From Eriocheir sinensis (lineage: Eukaryota; Arthropoda; Malacostraca; Decapoda; Varunidae): a stretch of DNA of 64,000 bases. The notes under the pieces are model-generated. The model worked only from the letters and a program-made list of their open reading frames with translations. It was not told the DNA's origin and did no database searches. The first letter of the stretch is position 1. Each line of letters starts with the position of its first letter. The stretch is taken from the NCBI RefSeq assembly GCF_024679095.1, contig NC_066517.1, forward strand, positions 17,251,600-17,315,599, in the 5' to 3' direction. The translations under genes and the position numbers were made by a program. Shown piece by piece: positions 47,510 through 59,689 of this stretch.

Positions 47510-50355
47510 ACTTGAGACTTTTTCCTATAACTGTCAAAATCCATAGAGTTAGACTTTTTCCTATAACTGTCAAAATCCATAGAGTTAGACTTTTTCCTAT
47601 AACTATCAAAATCCATAGAGTTAGACTTTTTCCTTTAACTGTCAAAATCCATAGAGTTAGACTTTTTCCTATAACTGTCAAAATCCATAGAGTTAGACTT
47701 TTTTCCTTTAACTGTCAAAATCCATAGAGTTAGACTTTTTCCTTTAACTGTCAAAATCCATAGAGTTAGACTTTTTCCTTTAACTGTCAAAATCCATAGA
47801 GTTAGACTTTTTCCTATAACTGTCAAAATCCATAGAGTTAGACTTTTTCCTATAACTATCAAAATCCATAGAGTTAGACTTTTTCCTTTAACTGTCAAAA
47901 TCCATAGAGTTAGACTTTTTCCTATAACTGTCAAAATCCATAGAGTTAGACTTTTTTCCTATAACTGTCAAAATCCATAGAGTTAGACTTTTTTCCTTTA
48001 ACTGTCAAAATCCATAGAGTTAGACTTTTTCCTTTAACTGTCAAAATCCATAGAGTTAGACTTTTTCCTTTAACTGTCAAAATCCATAGAGTTAGACTTT
48101 TTCCTATAACTGTCAAAATCCATAGAGTTAGACTTTTTTCCTATAACTGTCAAAATCCATAGAGTTAGACTTTTTTCCTATAACTGTCAAAATCCATAGA
48201 GTTAGACTTTTTTCCTATAACTGTCAAAATCCATAGAGTTAGACTTTTTCCTATAACTATCAAAATCCATACAGTTAGACTTTTTTCCTATAACTGTCAA
48301 AATCCATAGAGTTAGACTTTTTCCTATAACTGTCAAAATCCATAGAGTGAGACTTTTTCCTATAACTGTCAAAATCATTACAGTTAGACTTTTTCCTATA
48401 ACTGTCAAAATCCATAGAGTTAGACTTTTTCCTATAACTGTCAAAATCCATAGAGTTAGACTTTTTCCTATAACTGTCAAAATCCATAGAGTTAGACTTT
48501 TTTCCTATAACTGTCAAAATCCATAGAGTTAGACTTTTTTCCTATAACTGTCAAAATCCATAGAGTTAGACTTTTTCCTATAACTGTCAAAATCCATAGA
48601 GTTAGACTTTTTTCCTATAACTATCAAAATCCATAGAGTTAGACTTTTTTCCTATAACTATCAAAATCCATAGAGTTAGACTTTTTTCCTATAACTATCA
48701 AAATCCATAGAGTTAGACTTTTTTCCTATAACTATCAAAATCCATAGAGTTAGACTTTTTCCTATAACTGTCAAAATCCATAGAGTTAGACTTTTTCCTA
48801 TAACTGTCAAAATCCATAGAGTTAGACTTTTTCCTATAACTGTCAAAATCCATACAGTTAGACTTTTTCCTATAACTGTCAAAATCATTACAGTTAGACT
48901 TTTTCCTATAACTATCAAAATCCATAGAGTTAGACTTTTTTCCTATAACTATCAAAATCCATACAGTTAGACTTTTTTCCTATAACTATCAAAATCCATA
49001 CAGTTAGACTTTTTTCCTATAACTATCAAAATCATTACAGTTAGACTTTTTTCCTATAACTATCAAAATCCATACAGTTAGACTTTTTTCCTATAACTAT
49101 CAAAATCCATACAGTTAGACTTTTTCCTATAACTGTCAAAATCATTACAGTTAGACTTTTTCCTATAACTATCAAAATCATTACAGTTAGACTTTTTCCT
49201 ATAACTATCAAAATCCATAGAGTTAGACTTTTTCCTATAACTGTCAAAATCCATAGAGTTAGACTTTTTTCCTATAACTGTCAAAATCCATACAGTTAGA
49301 CTTTTTCCTATAACTATCAAAATCCATACAGTTAGACTTTTTCCTATAACTGTCAAAATCCATACAGTTAGACTTTTTCCTATAACTGTCAAAATCATTA
49401 CAGTTAGACTTTTTCCTATAACTGTCAAAATCCATACAGTTAGACTTTTTTCCTATAACTATCAAAATCATTACAGTTAGACTTTTTCCTATAACTATCA
49501 AAATCCATACAGTTAGACTTTTTCCTATAACTGTCAAAATCATTACAGTTAGACTTTTTCCTATAACTGTCAAAATCCATACAGTTAGACTTTTTTCCTA
49601 TAACTATCAAAATCATTACAGTTAGACTTTTTCCTATAACTGTCAAAATCCATAGAGTTAGACTTTTTCCTATAACTGTCAAAATCCATAGAGTTAGACT
49701 TTTTCCTATAACTGTCAAAATCCATACAGTTAGACTTTTTTCCTATAACTATCAAAATCATTACAGTTAGACTTTTTCCTATAACTGTCAAAATCCATAC
49801 AATTAGACTTTTTTCCTATAACTATCAAAATCCATACAGTTAGACTTTTTTCCTATAACTATCAAAATCCATATAATTAGACTTTTTTCCTATAACTATC
49901 AAAATCCATACAGTTAGACTTTTTTCCTATAATTATCAAAATCCATACAGTTAGACTTTTTTCCTATAACTATCAAAATCCATATAATTAGACTTTTTTC
50001 CTATAACTATCAAAATCCATATAATTAGACTTTTTTCCTATAACTATCAAAATCCATACAGTTAGACTTTTTTCCTATAACTATCAAAATCCATATAATT
50101 AGACTTTTTTCCTATAACTATCAAAATCCATACAATTAGACTTTTTTCCTATAACTATCAAAATCCATACAGTTAGACTTTTTCCTATAACTATCAAAAT
50201 CCATACAGTTAGACTTTTTTCCTATAACTATCAAAATCCATACAGTTAGACTTTTTTCCTATAACTATCAAAATCCATACAGTTAGACTTTTTTCCTATA
50301 ACTATCAAAATCCATACAGTTAGACTTTTTTCCTATAACTATCAAAATCCATAGT
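47510..50355. repeat. 36-bp minisatellite, about 78 copies
   Basis: Unit TCCATAGAGTTAGACTTTTT + CCTATAACTGTCAAAA, 36 bp, or 37 with an extra T. Variants are zoned: CCTTTAACTGTC mixes with CCTATAACTGTC on the left (47510-48100); CATTACAG appears only at about 48370-49760; CATACAG with ACTATC dominates from about 48950; CATATAATT appears only after 49870. Frames on the minus strand switch between two peptide registers whenever the extra T occurs. No sign of coding. Confidence 0.98.
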
Positions 50356-50640
50356 TAACAAGGTGCCGTGTGTCCGTATGTACGCGTGTGACAATCGTAA
50401 GCGCAACAGACTCCACCAAGCCCAGTGATTCATGGGCAGACAAAAATAATAAAATAGTAATATAGCCGTGACAAGCTTAACCTCAATAGACTCCACCAAG
50501 CCCAGTGATTCTTAGAGAGACAAGAACAATAAAGCGGTAATGTAGCCGCGACGAACTTGACCGCTACAGACTCCGCCAAGACCAGCGATTCAAGGGAAGA
50601 TGGGAGGAATAAAGTACCAGTGAGGCCGCGACGAGTGGGC
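50356..50640. repeat. Degenerate array, period about 80 bp, three units
   Basis: AGACTCCACCAAGCCCAGTG at 50408 and 50488 and a variant at about 50567, each followed by an AATAAA..GTAAT.TAGCCG-like stretch. Confidence 0.82.
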
Positions 50641-50869
50641 GATGAACGGCGGCAGTAACTCATTGCCGCCAGGTCCCCACTAATATTTATGCCACGTCGC
50701 GCACCGCCTCCTCGCAGCCGCTAAGCCGTGACTGAGAGAAAGTTAACCGCCTGATTCAGATTGCCTTGCTCCCCTTAACTAGCTGAATGATTTGTCCACC
50801 AGGCGTCACAACAAAGGAATATACGAACAGCCGCCGGGGCCGAACCGTAGACATAAGACATCTATCATA
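50641..50869. other. Unannotated unique sequence
   Basis: No feature recognised. Confidence 0.4.
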
Positions 50870-51245
50870 CACTCAACCAGCCAGTCAGCCATTCAGCCAG
50901 CCAGTCAGTTAGCCATTCACTCAGCCATTCAGTTAGCCATTCAGCCAGCCAGTCATTTAGCCATTCTATCAGCCATCCAGTTTGCCATTCAGTCAGCTAG
51001 TCAGTCAGCCGGTCAGTCAGTCATTCAGTCAGCCATCCAGTCAGTCATTCAGTCAGCCAGTCAATTAGTCATTCAGTCAGCCACTCAGCCAGTCAGTCAG
51101 TTAGTCAATTAGCCATTCAGTCAGCCAGTCAGTCAGCCACTCAATCGGTCATTCAGTTAGCCATTAAGTCAGCCAGTCAATTACCCAGTCAGTCGGACAA
51201 TCTGTAAGCCAGTCACTCAGCCAGTCAATTAGCCAGTCACTCAAG
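50870..51245. repeat. CAGT/CAGC tetramer-based array
   Basis: Degenerate multiples of four bases (CAGTCAGTCAGCCATT and similar) over about 375 bp. Confidence 0.92.
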
Positions 51246-51593
51246 GAACCTCGCGTGTGACCGCAGACAAAAGGTGAAATTACCTTAAGAAAATTCCTTA
51301 TGAAGGGTGAAAGGGGAATAAATTGGGCGCATACTTAAGTGACGGTATAAGGAACAGCCTGCTAAAGGGGGTGTGAGGGCCTGATAGAGATTAGATAGAA
51401 CGCGTATTTAAGTGACGGGGCTTAAGTGGGCTGCTAAATGGTTTGAGGGATGAGGAGAGCAACAAAAAGCTTGCATACTGACGTTACTGAATGTGTTAGC
51501 GCTTGTAAGTGATGCATGGGAAAGATGTATTATGAGATTGAGATACGTAAGGTGCGTTTTACGAGGGTGAGCGGACAGGAACGAGTAGTAGTA
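51246..51593. other. Unannotated sequence
   Basis: TTAAGTGACGG occurs at 51332 and 51408 within a short diverged duplication. No gene recognised. Confidence 0.45.
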
Positions 51594-51806
51594 TAGTCTG
51601 TTCACTTAAGTCCGACCCAAGCTGACAACATAAACCTAAGCGTGTTTGCAAGCTGAGTGCTGATTGTCTACTGCTATGGCTTCCAAGTTTTCTTTAACCT
51701 CTGTTTGTGTTTATCTCACGCAGCACTTTCTGCTAATCTGCACTGTGCTTACGAACACGCTTAGGTTTATATTGTCAGCTTGGGTCAGACTTAAGTGAAC
51801 AGACTA
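51594..51806. mobile_element. TA-flanked foldback MITE (Tc1/mariner-like)
   Basis: 213 bp. Start TAGTCTGTTCACTTAAGTCC, end GACTTAAGTGAACAGACTA; the inverted repeats run about 57 bp with few mismatches (CCAAGCTGACAACATAAACC inside). TA at 51592-51593 and 51807-51808. The interior has no frame. Confidence 0.92.
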
Positions 51807-51953
51807 TAGTAATGGTAAGAAAATCGAGGAGGTTGTGTTGGGAAGTCGAGGAGTCAGGAGGAGCACGAGGGGAGACAGAGAGCAAGCGGACTCGGGTAGC
51901 GGCACTGAGGGTAAAGAGACGCGACCTAACCAGCCAGCCACCAGACGAAGCAT
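51807..51953. other. Unannotated sequence
   Basis: No feature recognised. Confidence 0.4.
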
Positions 51954-52174
51954 GGCCATAGTTTTAAACATTTCTGCACCCAAGGACACGTAATTTACTA
52001 GTCTTTCGTGGGAGTTTAGGGCATTTCCAGGGGTACTTTTATGACCCTGGTGGTAGTCTGAAACTTCTTCTGTACCGTGAACCTAAAAGAACACTCATTA
52101 GAACTCGATTAACCTCCTTTTTGGCCCTTGAGATTAGTTGGTGTGAGGGGTGGGAGCCTCTGACAATACCAACC
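51954..52174 (+). mobile_element. Family A inverted-repeat element, full-length copy
   Basis: Start GGCCATAGTTTTAAACATTT, interior TTTATGACCCTGGTGGTAGT and TTCTGTACCGTGAACCTAAA, end CTCTGACAATACCAACC. Confidence 0.82.
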
Positions 52175-53251
52175 ATAGGAAGCGGGCGGCGATGAGACCT
52201 CAGATATAGCGGGCGACAGAGGCGTGAAGGCAAAAGTCGTGTGTAGGAGCTGGGAAAAAGGGCAGTGGGTTGTGTGTATCTATAGGAGCGAGAAACAACG
52301 GCAACGGGTTCTGTGTAGCAGCTAGAAACAAAGCCAATTGGTTGTGTAGGAGCTTGAAACAATTTAACTTCTCGGCCGCTCCGTTACCCCATCTTTCTGC
52401 TTTCATTCCCATCTCCTCTTTCTATCAGTTGAGACGAAACTGAAAGATTGATAGCGCTCATCGTGCCAGTCAAAACAAGTCCAGGCCTCAGCATCCCTGA
52501 CAGTGTGTAGCCCCAAGATAATGACGAGGGAGCTCCGTCTCACCGACCAGAAAGCTGTCAGAAGCGCAAGATAAAACTCTCCATCATCCGAACTCCTCTT
52601 TACCCCGGACCCACGCGAAAGTAATCGTTTCATACCCTCCCCGGACGCTAAGCGGAAGACACCCGGCGGCAGGGTACGTGACGGGTGCCTCGGCGGAGTT
52701 GCTGGGTGTCAATGGTCAAATCTACAACCATTAAGCCCGGGGGACCACTCCGAGGGCCGGGGTGGGGGAGGAGGCAACCCTTTGCGTGCCGGTCACCAAT
52801 TACACGAGGCTGTATCAAGCTTAACCTCGAGGCTCGTAAGGCTGAGTGTTTACGCGGATGCCACCAGCAGCCTTCCTCAGGGCGGGGCATTATCATCGCC
52901 ATTCTCACTTTACCACCCGGGCCTTGCAAGCAGACACCCCCCAAGACGCAGCAGGAAATTGTTTTTGATGGCTGGTTACAAGACTCTGCTAGTATTGGCC
53001 AGTTGCGCCCTTCAATCACTCTGAATGGGAATATATTGACGGCCTCTGTAAGTAAAATTTGCCCCCATCTTCCTGGTTTCTGGGTGGCGAGGGAAAAAAG
53101 TCACCGGGTAATTGCTTCGGCCGTGGTGTTTGCGGCGGCGGGAGTAAAATACGGCGAGGCGGAGGGCGGGCGGGCCAGGCAATATATTTCCCGACAAGTG
53201 TGTGTAATGACGGCCACAAGACTGCCGCGATGGGCCGCTGATGTCTGGGCA

Positions 53252-53255
<4 letters not shown>
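52175..53255. other. Unannotated unique sequence
   Basis: Longest mostly repeat-free stretch. A short degenerate repeat (GTGTAGGAGCT, GTGTAGCAGCT) lies near 52240-52360. Frames at 52648-53019 (minus) and 52685-53320 (plus) overlap and show no family motif. Confidence 0.45.
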
Positions 53256-53307
<52 letters not shown>

Positions 53308-53378
53308 TTTGTGTCGTTAATTAACTTTGATCTCTGGAATGCTTTATAAAGATAGCACTTGAAAGACATAATTTGTAA

Positions 53379-53433
<55 letters not shown>

Positions 53434-53446
53434 TCACACACACAAT
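53256..53446. repeat. (GT)n-(GA)n and (CT)n-(CA)n, mutually inverted
   Basis: GT then GA at 53252-53306, and CT then CA at 53382-53446. They are reverse complements of one another about 75 bp apart and could form a hairpin. Confidence 0.93.
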
Positions 53447-53684
53447 GGGTAAAAATTTAAAGCATGTTATTAGCCTTAAGTTGTTCCCCTCCGGAGGCTT
53501 GGCTGAGGTTGTAATTTTCCTTTCCTGTAACTTAGCCGCGTTGGGAGCAGCACGACTGATGAGATAAAGGCATTGCAAGTCCAGCCCAGTTTACTGCAAG
53601 GTCATGAGGACAGCCCGCCATGAGAGCTGTGTGTGTGTGTGTGGGTGTGTGGGTGGGTATGTGCGTGTGCGTGTGCGTGTAACA
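53447..53684. other. Unannotated sequence
   Basis: Short GT-rich stretch at 53629-53680. No gene recognised. Confidence 0.4.
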
Positions 53685-54010
53685 TTAAGCAGTAGGTATA
53701 GACAGTTTTTCAGCATTCTGTACTACTAAAACACACACAAAAACACACAAACACTAAACGAACACTAATTAAAACCAAACATTAATACTTACAGCCAGTT
53801 TTTCAGCATTCTACATACTAAAACACACTCAAAAACATATACAAACACACACAAACACTAAACAAACTAATTAAAACCAAACGTTAATACTTATAGCCCG
53901 TTTTACAGCATTCTATATACTAAAACACACACAAAAACAAATACAAACACATACAAACACTAAACACTAATTAAAACCAAACATTAATACTTACAGCCAG
54001 TTTACTGACC
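53685..54010. repeat. Tandem array, period about 100 bp, three to four units
   Basis: ACAGCCAGTTTTTCAGCATT at about 53790, with variants at 53702, 53896 and 53993. Each has ACTAAAACACAC and ACTAATTAAAACCAAAC. Confidence 0.88.
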
Positions 54011-54059
54011 AAGCCGTGATAACATTGATAGCCAGAATCAAGAATAATCTCCTCATGTT

Positions 54060-54840
54060 TTGGTGGCTGGCTTATGGAGGTCTCGGGGCCATCACATCCT
54101 CCAGGCCGCCGCACGCACCTCACACACAGTAATCCTCGCCTCCTCGCCTCACCTCAGCGTTCGCCCGCGCTCCCCCTTCGTCTCGACACTCACTGATCTC
54201 AGTCAGAGTCACTGTTCTCAATAACCTCACCGGCCACCTCCGAGCCACACCTCACAGTCCTCGGTTCACCCTCAAGTTGAGAAAAATACAAAGAAAAACT
54301 GACACACTCCCTTCTTTTTTTGCACTGTGGTTCTCGTTCTGCGCCTCAGTCCGCGTCGCCGAGAGCTCGTGTTACACTCAGACCGCAAGTTTCCATCGTG
54401 GTTGGGACTCGCGCGGGGGTAGCAAGACGCCTCATGGCTGTGGAGAGCGTGGCCGTCAGTAGCCGAGGACGGAGACACTAGCCCAGCGACAGCGTTCTTT
54501 ACCTTCACTCAGAGCTGGTGCATGGCGGGCGGTCAGGGCGGCGGTGTGGTGGCGGCGGAGGCGGGGGTAGCGTGGCCGGCGAACGCGCGACTCTCATGGC
54601 TGCGTGTGGCGGGGCATGAGACACACACACACTGCGGACAGCGACAGCCAACACTGGACAACCCGCGCCGGCCTTGCCTTGCTCATTACTGGCAAGGAAA
54701 TAGGGGGAGGAGCGAGGTGAGTGTGACTCCTCCTCTCCCCTCCTCCTCCTCCTCCTTGTCTTCGTCGTCGCCGTCCTCCTCCTCCTCCGCCTCTGACAGC
54801 TCGCACCCACGTCCTCCCACATACGTAGCACTGTAAAAAG
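54060..54840. promoter_or_regulatory. CpG-rich island, possible promoter or first-exon region
   Basis: About 780 bp with many CG dinucleotides and little simple repeat until the CTC-rich 54730-54800, standing out from the AT-rich and microsatellite surroundings. It contains a TCAGT initiator-like word on both strands near 54197-54210 and a minus-strand AG|GTGAGG donor-like word near 54150. Overlapping frames on both strands lack a signal peptide or domain. It could be the 5' region of the minus-strand Wnt gene or of another gene. Speculative. Confidence 0.25.
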
Positions 54841-55450
54841 CTCTTGTCTTGCGCTGCGGGGAAGGGAGACGGTGACTACACTAAAACAAGCACGTGGTTA
54901 TTTCTCTATGAACACGACGATGCCACACTCCCTTTCTTCAGGCCTTCGTTCCTCTGTCCCTCCTCCTCTCCCGCCGGCCTCTCCTCCCTCTCCTCTACTT
55001 TGGGTTCCGTATAGTGGTTTAGCCTCCATACAAAAACGTGTTGAACATGGAACCCCTTTTAACGCCTCTTAGGCTTAGACAACCCGGAGATTAAGAACAA
55101 CGAAGGATACATAAGCACCCTGTCTCCAAGTAGCGCGGCGGGCGATAACAAGGGGTTTTAATAAGGCGAGGACAGGTGCAGGGGAAGCTGAGGCATTAAC
55201 AGACCCTCTTCACCTCTACCACTAAGCTTCCACCCGGCACAGCACAGTCCGTAACGCACACAGAATCTCCGGCGGTAAACTTGCCATTCAAACTCAGATG
55301 GACTGATCTTCGGATGCTGGGTTGTGGAGTCGTTAGGTTGAGCAGGAAGTGGACTGCTAAGAGATACATTGCAGTTGAAATAGGCTTTATCATACTTATG
55401 AACATGACTTACGAAACTGACCTCTCTTTTGGCAATTCATCTATAGCTTA
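54841..55450. other. Unannotated unique sequence
   Basis: No gene or repeat recognised. Confidence 0.4.
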
Positions 55451-55454
55451 TTAT

Positions 55455-55545
55455 ACAGGAGCAGTGATTATATATATTAGCAGACTTTTTTCCCCTCTCT
55501 CATATATTTTTGCCCTTGAGCTGCTTCCTTTACTGAAAAAAGAGA
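55455..55545 (+). repeat. Family B element, diverged copy
   Basis: ATACAGGAGCAGTGATTATA, AGCAGACTTTTTTCCC, then TTTGCCCTTGAGCTGCTTCC. Confidence 0.65.
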
Positions 55546-55815
55546 TAATGCTGAAATTACATAAGTTTCGCATATATTTTCCTTTCATATCTTTCCTCTT
55601 ATCATCCTTTTTCATAACTTTTTCACTTTCTTTACCTGCTCGTCATGAACCTGTTATAATTATCGTGTATACTTGCTCCAAGAACGTAAGAAAAACCTAC
55701 CCTCGACATTTAAACTTCCATCCCGTAATTGTTTCTGTCTACTTCGATGATAGGAGGGAGGAAGGAGGGAGATAGGATCACTGGGGGTTCGTAGAAAGTT
55801 TGTGGGGGGGGAAGG

Positions 55816-55862
<47 letters not shown>

Positions 55863-56395
55863 AGGTTAGTACAGGAATGTGAGAGATGGGAAAACAGAGA
55901 CTGGGATGAAAAAGTTTAGAAGATCGTTGAAGTAGTGGAAAACTGGAAAGAAAACGCAAGGATGGAGATTTACTTGGGAAATGAAGGACTAGGGATGACT
56001 GGGGATATGGAAGTGTAAGGATATGCAGGTTAAAGATAAAAGAAGTAAAGTTAGGGGCATACTCTATATATACGTGCCCTTGGTGGTGGTTAAGAATCAT
56101 ACAGCATAAATCGCACTTTCCTTCTTGTTTCCAGAGTTACGTTTGAAAGGGAAGGATGCGCGAAGCTAATGGGCGTAATGGCGTACAGTAAAGGAGAAAC
56201 AAAGGAGGATTAGGAAGCAAGGTAACCGTGTATTGAATGAGGAAATAAGGAATGCGGGAGGTGGAGAGGAGGCTAGAGAGAGACGAAGGGAGGAGATCAA
56301 GGTAATCGTGTGGTGCAAGGGGAAACGAGGAAAGGGAGAGGTGGAGGTAAAGGAAAGAGAGATGAAGGCAAGAGATGAAAGTTTGATGATGAGGT
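55546..56395. other. Unannotated sequence with (GT)n
   Basis: (GT)n at 55818-55860; GA-rich from 56230. No gene recognised. Confidence 0.5.
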
Positions 56396-56437
56396 TATGT
56401 GTTGGAAAAGAGAAGAGAGCGAGCGAGCGAGCGAGAC

Positions 56438-56485
<48 letters not shown>

Positions 56486-56611
56486 AAATTAAATGAGGAG
56501 AAGAAAAGAAAGGGTGAGGAGAGGAATGAGAAAGACGAAGAGGGAGAAGAAAGAACGAAAATAAGCAGAAAAAGAGAAGGAAAAAGGAAAAAGGCGAAGG
56601 GAATGAAGGAA

Positions 56612-56698
<87 letters not shown>

Positions 56699-56700
56699 GT
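56396..56700. repeat. (GCGA)n, (GA)n and purine-rich block
   Basis: GCGA units at 56417-56433, (GA)n at 56447-56481, an A/G-rich spacer, and (GA)n at 56617-56694. Over 95 percent purine for about 250 bp. Confidence 0.95.
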
Positions 56701-57414
56701 ATATGGGAAGCTGGAGGTGCATGGTTTGGAAGGGTGAATGTAGGAAGGTGAAGGGTGATCGGTAGAGACACCTCCCCCCCTTTCTCCCCTTTCCTCGCCC
56801 CCCACAGCAAGTCTTGGCCACCCTTTCATAACCTGTGGAGGCCGGCAATTAAGTACACCGAGATATGGCCTCCGCGCCCCCGCCCGGGAGATACAATCAG
56901 CACCTCACAAAAGCGACAGAGGGAGGGATGCTGCGAGGATGCCGTTTTTTTCTCCGCGGCTTTCTTCTTGGGATGAGAAATAACGAGGCAGGAATGTTGA
57001 GTATCTGCCCAAGAATTTACTCAACTGATGAATCCACTTGGCTGCATTCTCTTGTATCATTTTTGTTGTGCGTTAATACTTGTTGATAATTAAACGCATC
57101 ATAGAATTGACTTTAATTGAATCATCCATCTTACTTGGTGTTCTTAAATTCTTTGTTGCTTGTTAATCCTTACTCCTTCATAATTAAACACACTGAACTA
57201 TTTATTCTTATTTTTTTTTGTACTTAACGATGCAGTTGGTTGTAATGATGTGGTTAGTGCACTCAGCGTCAAATTAGCGTCCATTATTTTTTTTTACAGT
57301 GGCATAATTAGTCTATCATTGGTCGAGTTAAGAAGGAAAGAATCTACGCACATTGCGGTCATAATTTCGATGTTTTTTTGTTGTTGTTCCTTTGTTGTTT
57401 TGTTTCTTACCGTT
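56701..57414. other. Unannotated sequence
   Basis: 56990-57220 holds a weak direct duplication (TTGTTG..TTAAT.CTT...AATTAAAC). No gene recognised. Confidence 0.4.
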
Positions 57415-57477
57415 TTTGTTTCTTGCTGTCTGTCTGTTTATTTGTTTGTCTGTCTGTTTGTTTGTTTGTTTGTCTGT

Positions 57478-57530
<53 letters not shown>
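57415..57530. repeat. (TTTG/TCTG)n-(CT)n compound microsatellite
   Basis: TTTG and TCTG tetramers to 57479, then 24 CT units. Confidence 0.95.
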
Positions 57531-58140
57531 ACCTCTCCCCCTCCTAACCCTTCCCGCTCCCCCCTTCCAATAGTCTGCATTTCCATCACACCTAACGTCG
57601 GGAAAGTAGTGTTTACCTTGATTTACCTTTTGTGAGGTGACTACGAAGGTGGCCTCAAGGAGCATCAAGGTGGGCCCGGCGCCTTACGTAACTTTTCCCA
57701 CTTACCTGAGGATAGCTAGGTAGACCCTCTCACCCTTACCTTTCATGTCCACCTTCCTCTCCCTCGTTCTCCCTCGTGCGCTCGTTCCTGAAGCGAAGAA
57801 GAAACGGGAATAAGAGAATGTTTATGTCAATTTCATGTCTACTTTCTCCTGTGACCGCTCCTCCGTGTCCCTTCCCTCCATCTTCGGTACAGAGCCCATA
57901 AACTTCGTCTTCAAAATTAGTTAATGAAGCATAAATCAGACAACACTTACTTTTTCTCCCGCCTTCGTACCCCAGCTCTCCTCTTCCGCCTCCTCCTTCT
58001 CCTCCTCCTCCTCCTCCACCTCCCCCTCCTCTATCTCTTCAAAGTTCTCAGCGCCCATAAAATCCTTGGTCTAATTTTTAAGTGCCGGCGAGGTAATATG
58101 ACTCCTCTCGCTCGTTAGTTTTTATTCCTCATCGTGCGTA
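57531..58140. other. Unannotated sequence
   Basis: (CTC)n at 57990-58015. No gene recognised. Confidence 0.4.
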
Positions 58141-58144
58141 CTCA

Positions 58145-58286
58145 GTCCTCCTGTTCCTCCTCTTTTTCTTCTTCCTCCTCCTCCTCCATTTCCTCATCCT
58201 CCTCTTCCATCTTCTTTTCCTCCTCCTCCTCCATTTCCTCATCCTCCTCTTCCGTTTTCTTTTCCTCCTCCTCCTCCATTTCCTCA

Positions 58287-58318
<32 letters not shown>

Positions 58319-58333
58319 CTCCTCCTCCTCCAC
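58145..58333. repeat. (TCC)n with a 54-bp higher-order unit
   Basis: CTCCTCCTCCATTTCCTCAT recurs at about 58172, 58226 and 58269 with TCTTCC.TCTTTT between. Confidence 0.92.
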
Positions 58334-58384
58334 ATGACATGAAGAGAGTAAGATCAAAATAGTCACTTCAAAACTAATCACTTT

Positions 58385-58715
58385 CTTAAAGAGACAAACA
58401 GAGAAAGAGACAGTCAGAGAGACGGAGAGACAGACAGAGAGAGACTAACAGAGAGACAGACAGAGAGAGACGGACAGAAAGAGACAGACAGAGAAAGAGA
58501 GACGATCGTTGTAATGCTTCGGCAATCCAAAAAAATAGAGACAGACAGAGACAGAGAAACAGACAGACAGAGAAACAAACAGAGAAAGACACAGACAGAA
58601 ACAGAGACGAACATTATAATACTCCGCCAATGCAAACACCAGAGAAAGAGACAGAGAGAGAGTAACATACAGACAGAGAGACAGACAGAAACAGCCGCAA
58701 GGAAATCACACACAT
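58385..58715. repeat. (AGAC/AGAG)n array with higher-order duplication
   Basis: Degenerate AGACAGAC tetramers. A larger unit around ATAATACTCCGCCAATGCAA (58614) repeats GTAATGCTTCGGCAATCCAA (58511), about 103 bp apart. Confidence 0.88.
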
Positions 58716-58954
58716 AAGTAACTCTCCACATCGGAACATAAGCAGAGGAAGGCCATGCACCCGCTCCTCCGACTTGTGTATTACTCGACGGGGCGGGCAG
58801 CTGGGATGAAGTATGTGCGCTGGGCCGGGCGAGTTATTATTTTACATTAAAGGGAAAAGTTCAAGGACAAAACCGAAGGAAAAAAGAGAGAGAAAAAAAC
58901 GCTGCTCCTGAAAAAAAAAATGGACAAAAGCTAGTAACGTCTGCTTCTTTCTTT
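58716..58954. other. Unannotated sequence
   Basis: No feature recognised. Confidence 0.4.
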
Positions 58955-59345
58955 CAGCTATCTATCTACCTGTCTATCTATCTATCTGTCAATCTGTCTA
59001 TTTATCTGTTTATCTGTCTATCAATATATGTCTTTGTCTGCCTGTCTGTCTGTCTGTCCATCTATCTATCTAACTATCCATCTATCAGTATATGTCTTTG
59101 TCTGTCTGTCTGTCTGTCTGTATGTCTGTATCTATGTCTGCCTGTCTGATTGTCTGTCTGTTTTACTATTTATCTACATCCATCTTGTTTTTTTTTTTAA
59201 TTACAATCCAGTTTATCTATCCTCACCCTCGTCTGTTTGTCTTTGTTTGTCTGTCTAGCTGTCTGTCTATCCATCCGTCTGTGTCTGTCTGTCTATCTTT
59301 ATCCATCCTTGCTTTCCTCAATTACAAGTCAATTTATCCATCCTC
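58955..59345. repeat. (CTAT/CTGT)n array
   Basis: Degenerate CTAT and CTGT tetramers, with a larger duplication around CAATTACAA at about 59200 and 59319. Confidence 0.93.
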
Positions 59346-59689
59346 ATTCTACTCGTATTTGAAGTTCTTGTAAATTCCTTCGTTGTTCACCTTTTTTTCC
59401 TGTTTGTCTGAGGAAACTTTTATCACCTGGGAAACCATAAACCCAGGTAAGTGATGTCTCGGTGCCGTGTTATTAAATTTTCTCTCGCCCACGAAGCCCC
59501 TCGTTGATGGTTAGTTACAAAGGCAATATTTCAACCAGTAATGTAACTTGATCCTGCATTTTGGGGGCATGTAAGGAGAAAACAAGAAGCGAACCTGTTT
59601 TCAAAGATCTTTTTGTTATCTTTACTCTTGTTATCTTTACTTTTGTTATCTTATCTTTTGTTATCTTATCTTTTGTTATCTTCGTATAC
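59346..59689. other. Unannotated sequence
   Basis: TTTTGTTATCTTATC repeats at 59610-59680, period about 17. Otherwise unique. Confidence 0.5.

Noticed and set aside
47510..50355. CRISPR-like regular repeat array
   Set aside because: Units are contiguous with no spacers, and the DNA is eukaryotic; it is a minisatellite.
52648..53320. Coding gene in overlapping plus and minus frames
   Set aside because: No recognisable motif, codon pattern or splice context on either strand; the plus frame runs into (GT)n(GA)n.
54505..54836. Signal-peptide exon of the Wnt gene in the CpG-rich island
   Set aside because: The minus-strand frame is Arg- and Pro-rich, without a hydrophobic leader or a phase 2 donor that would fit the next exon.
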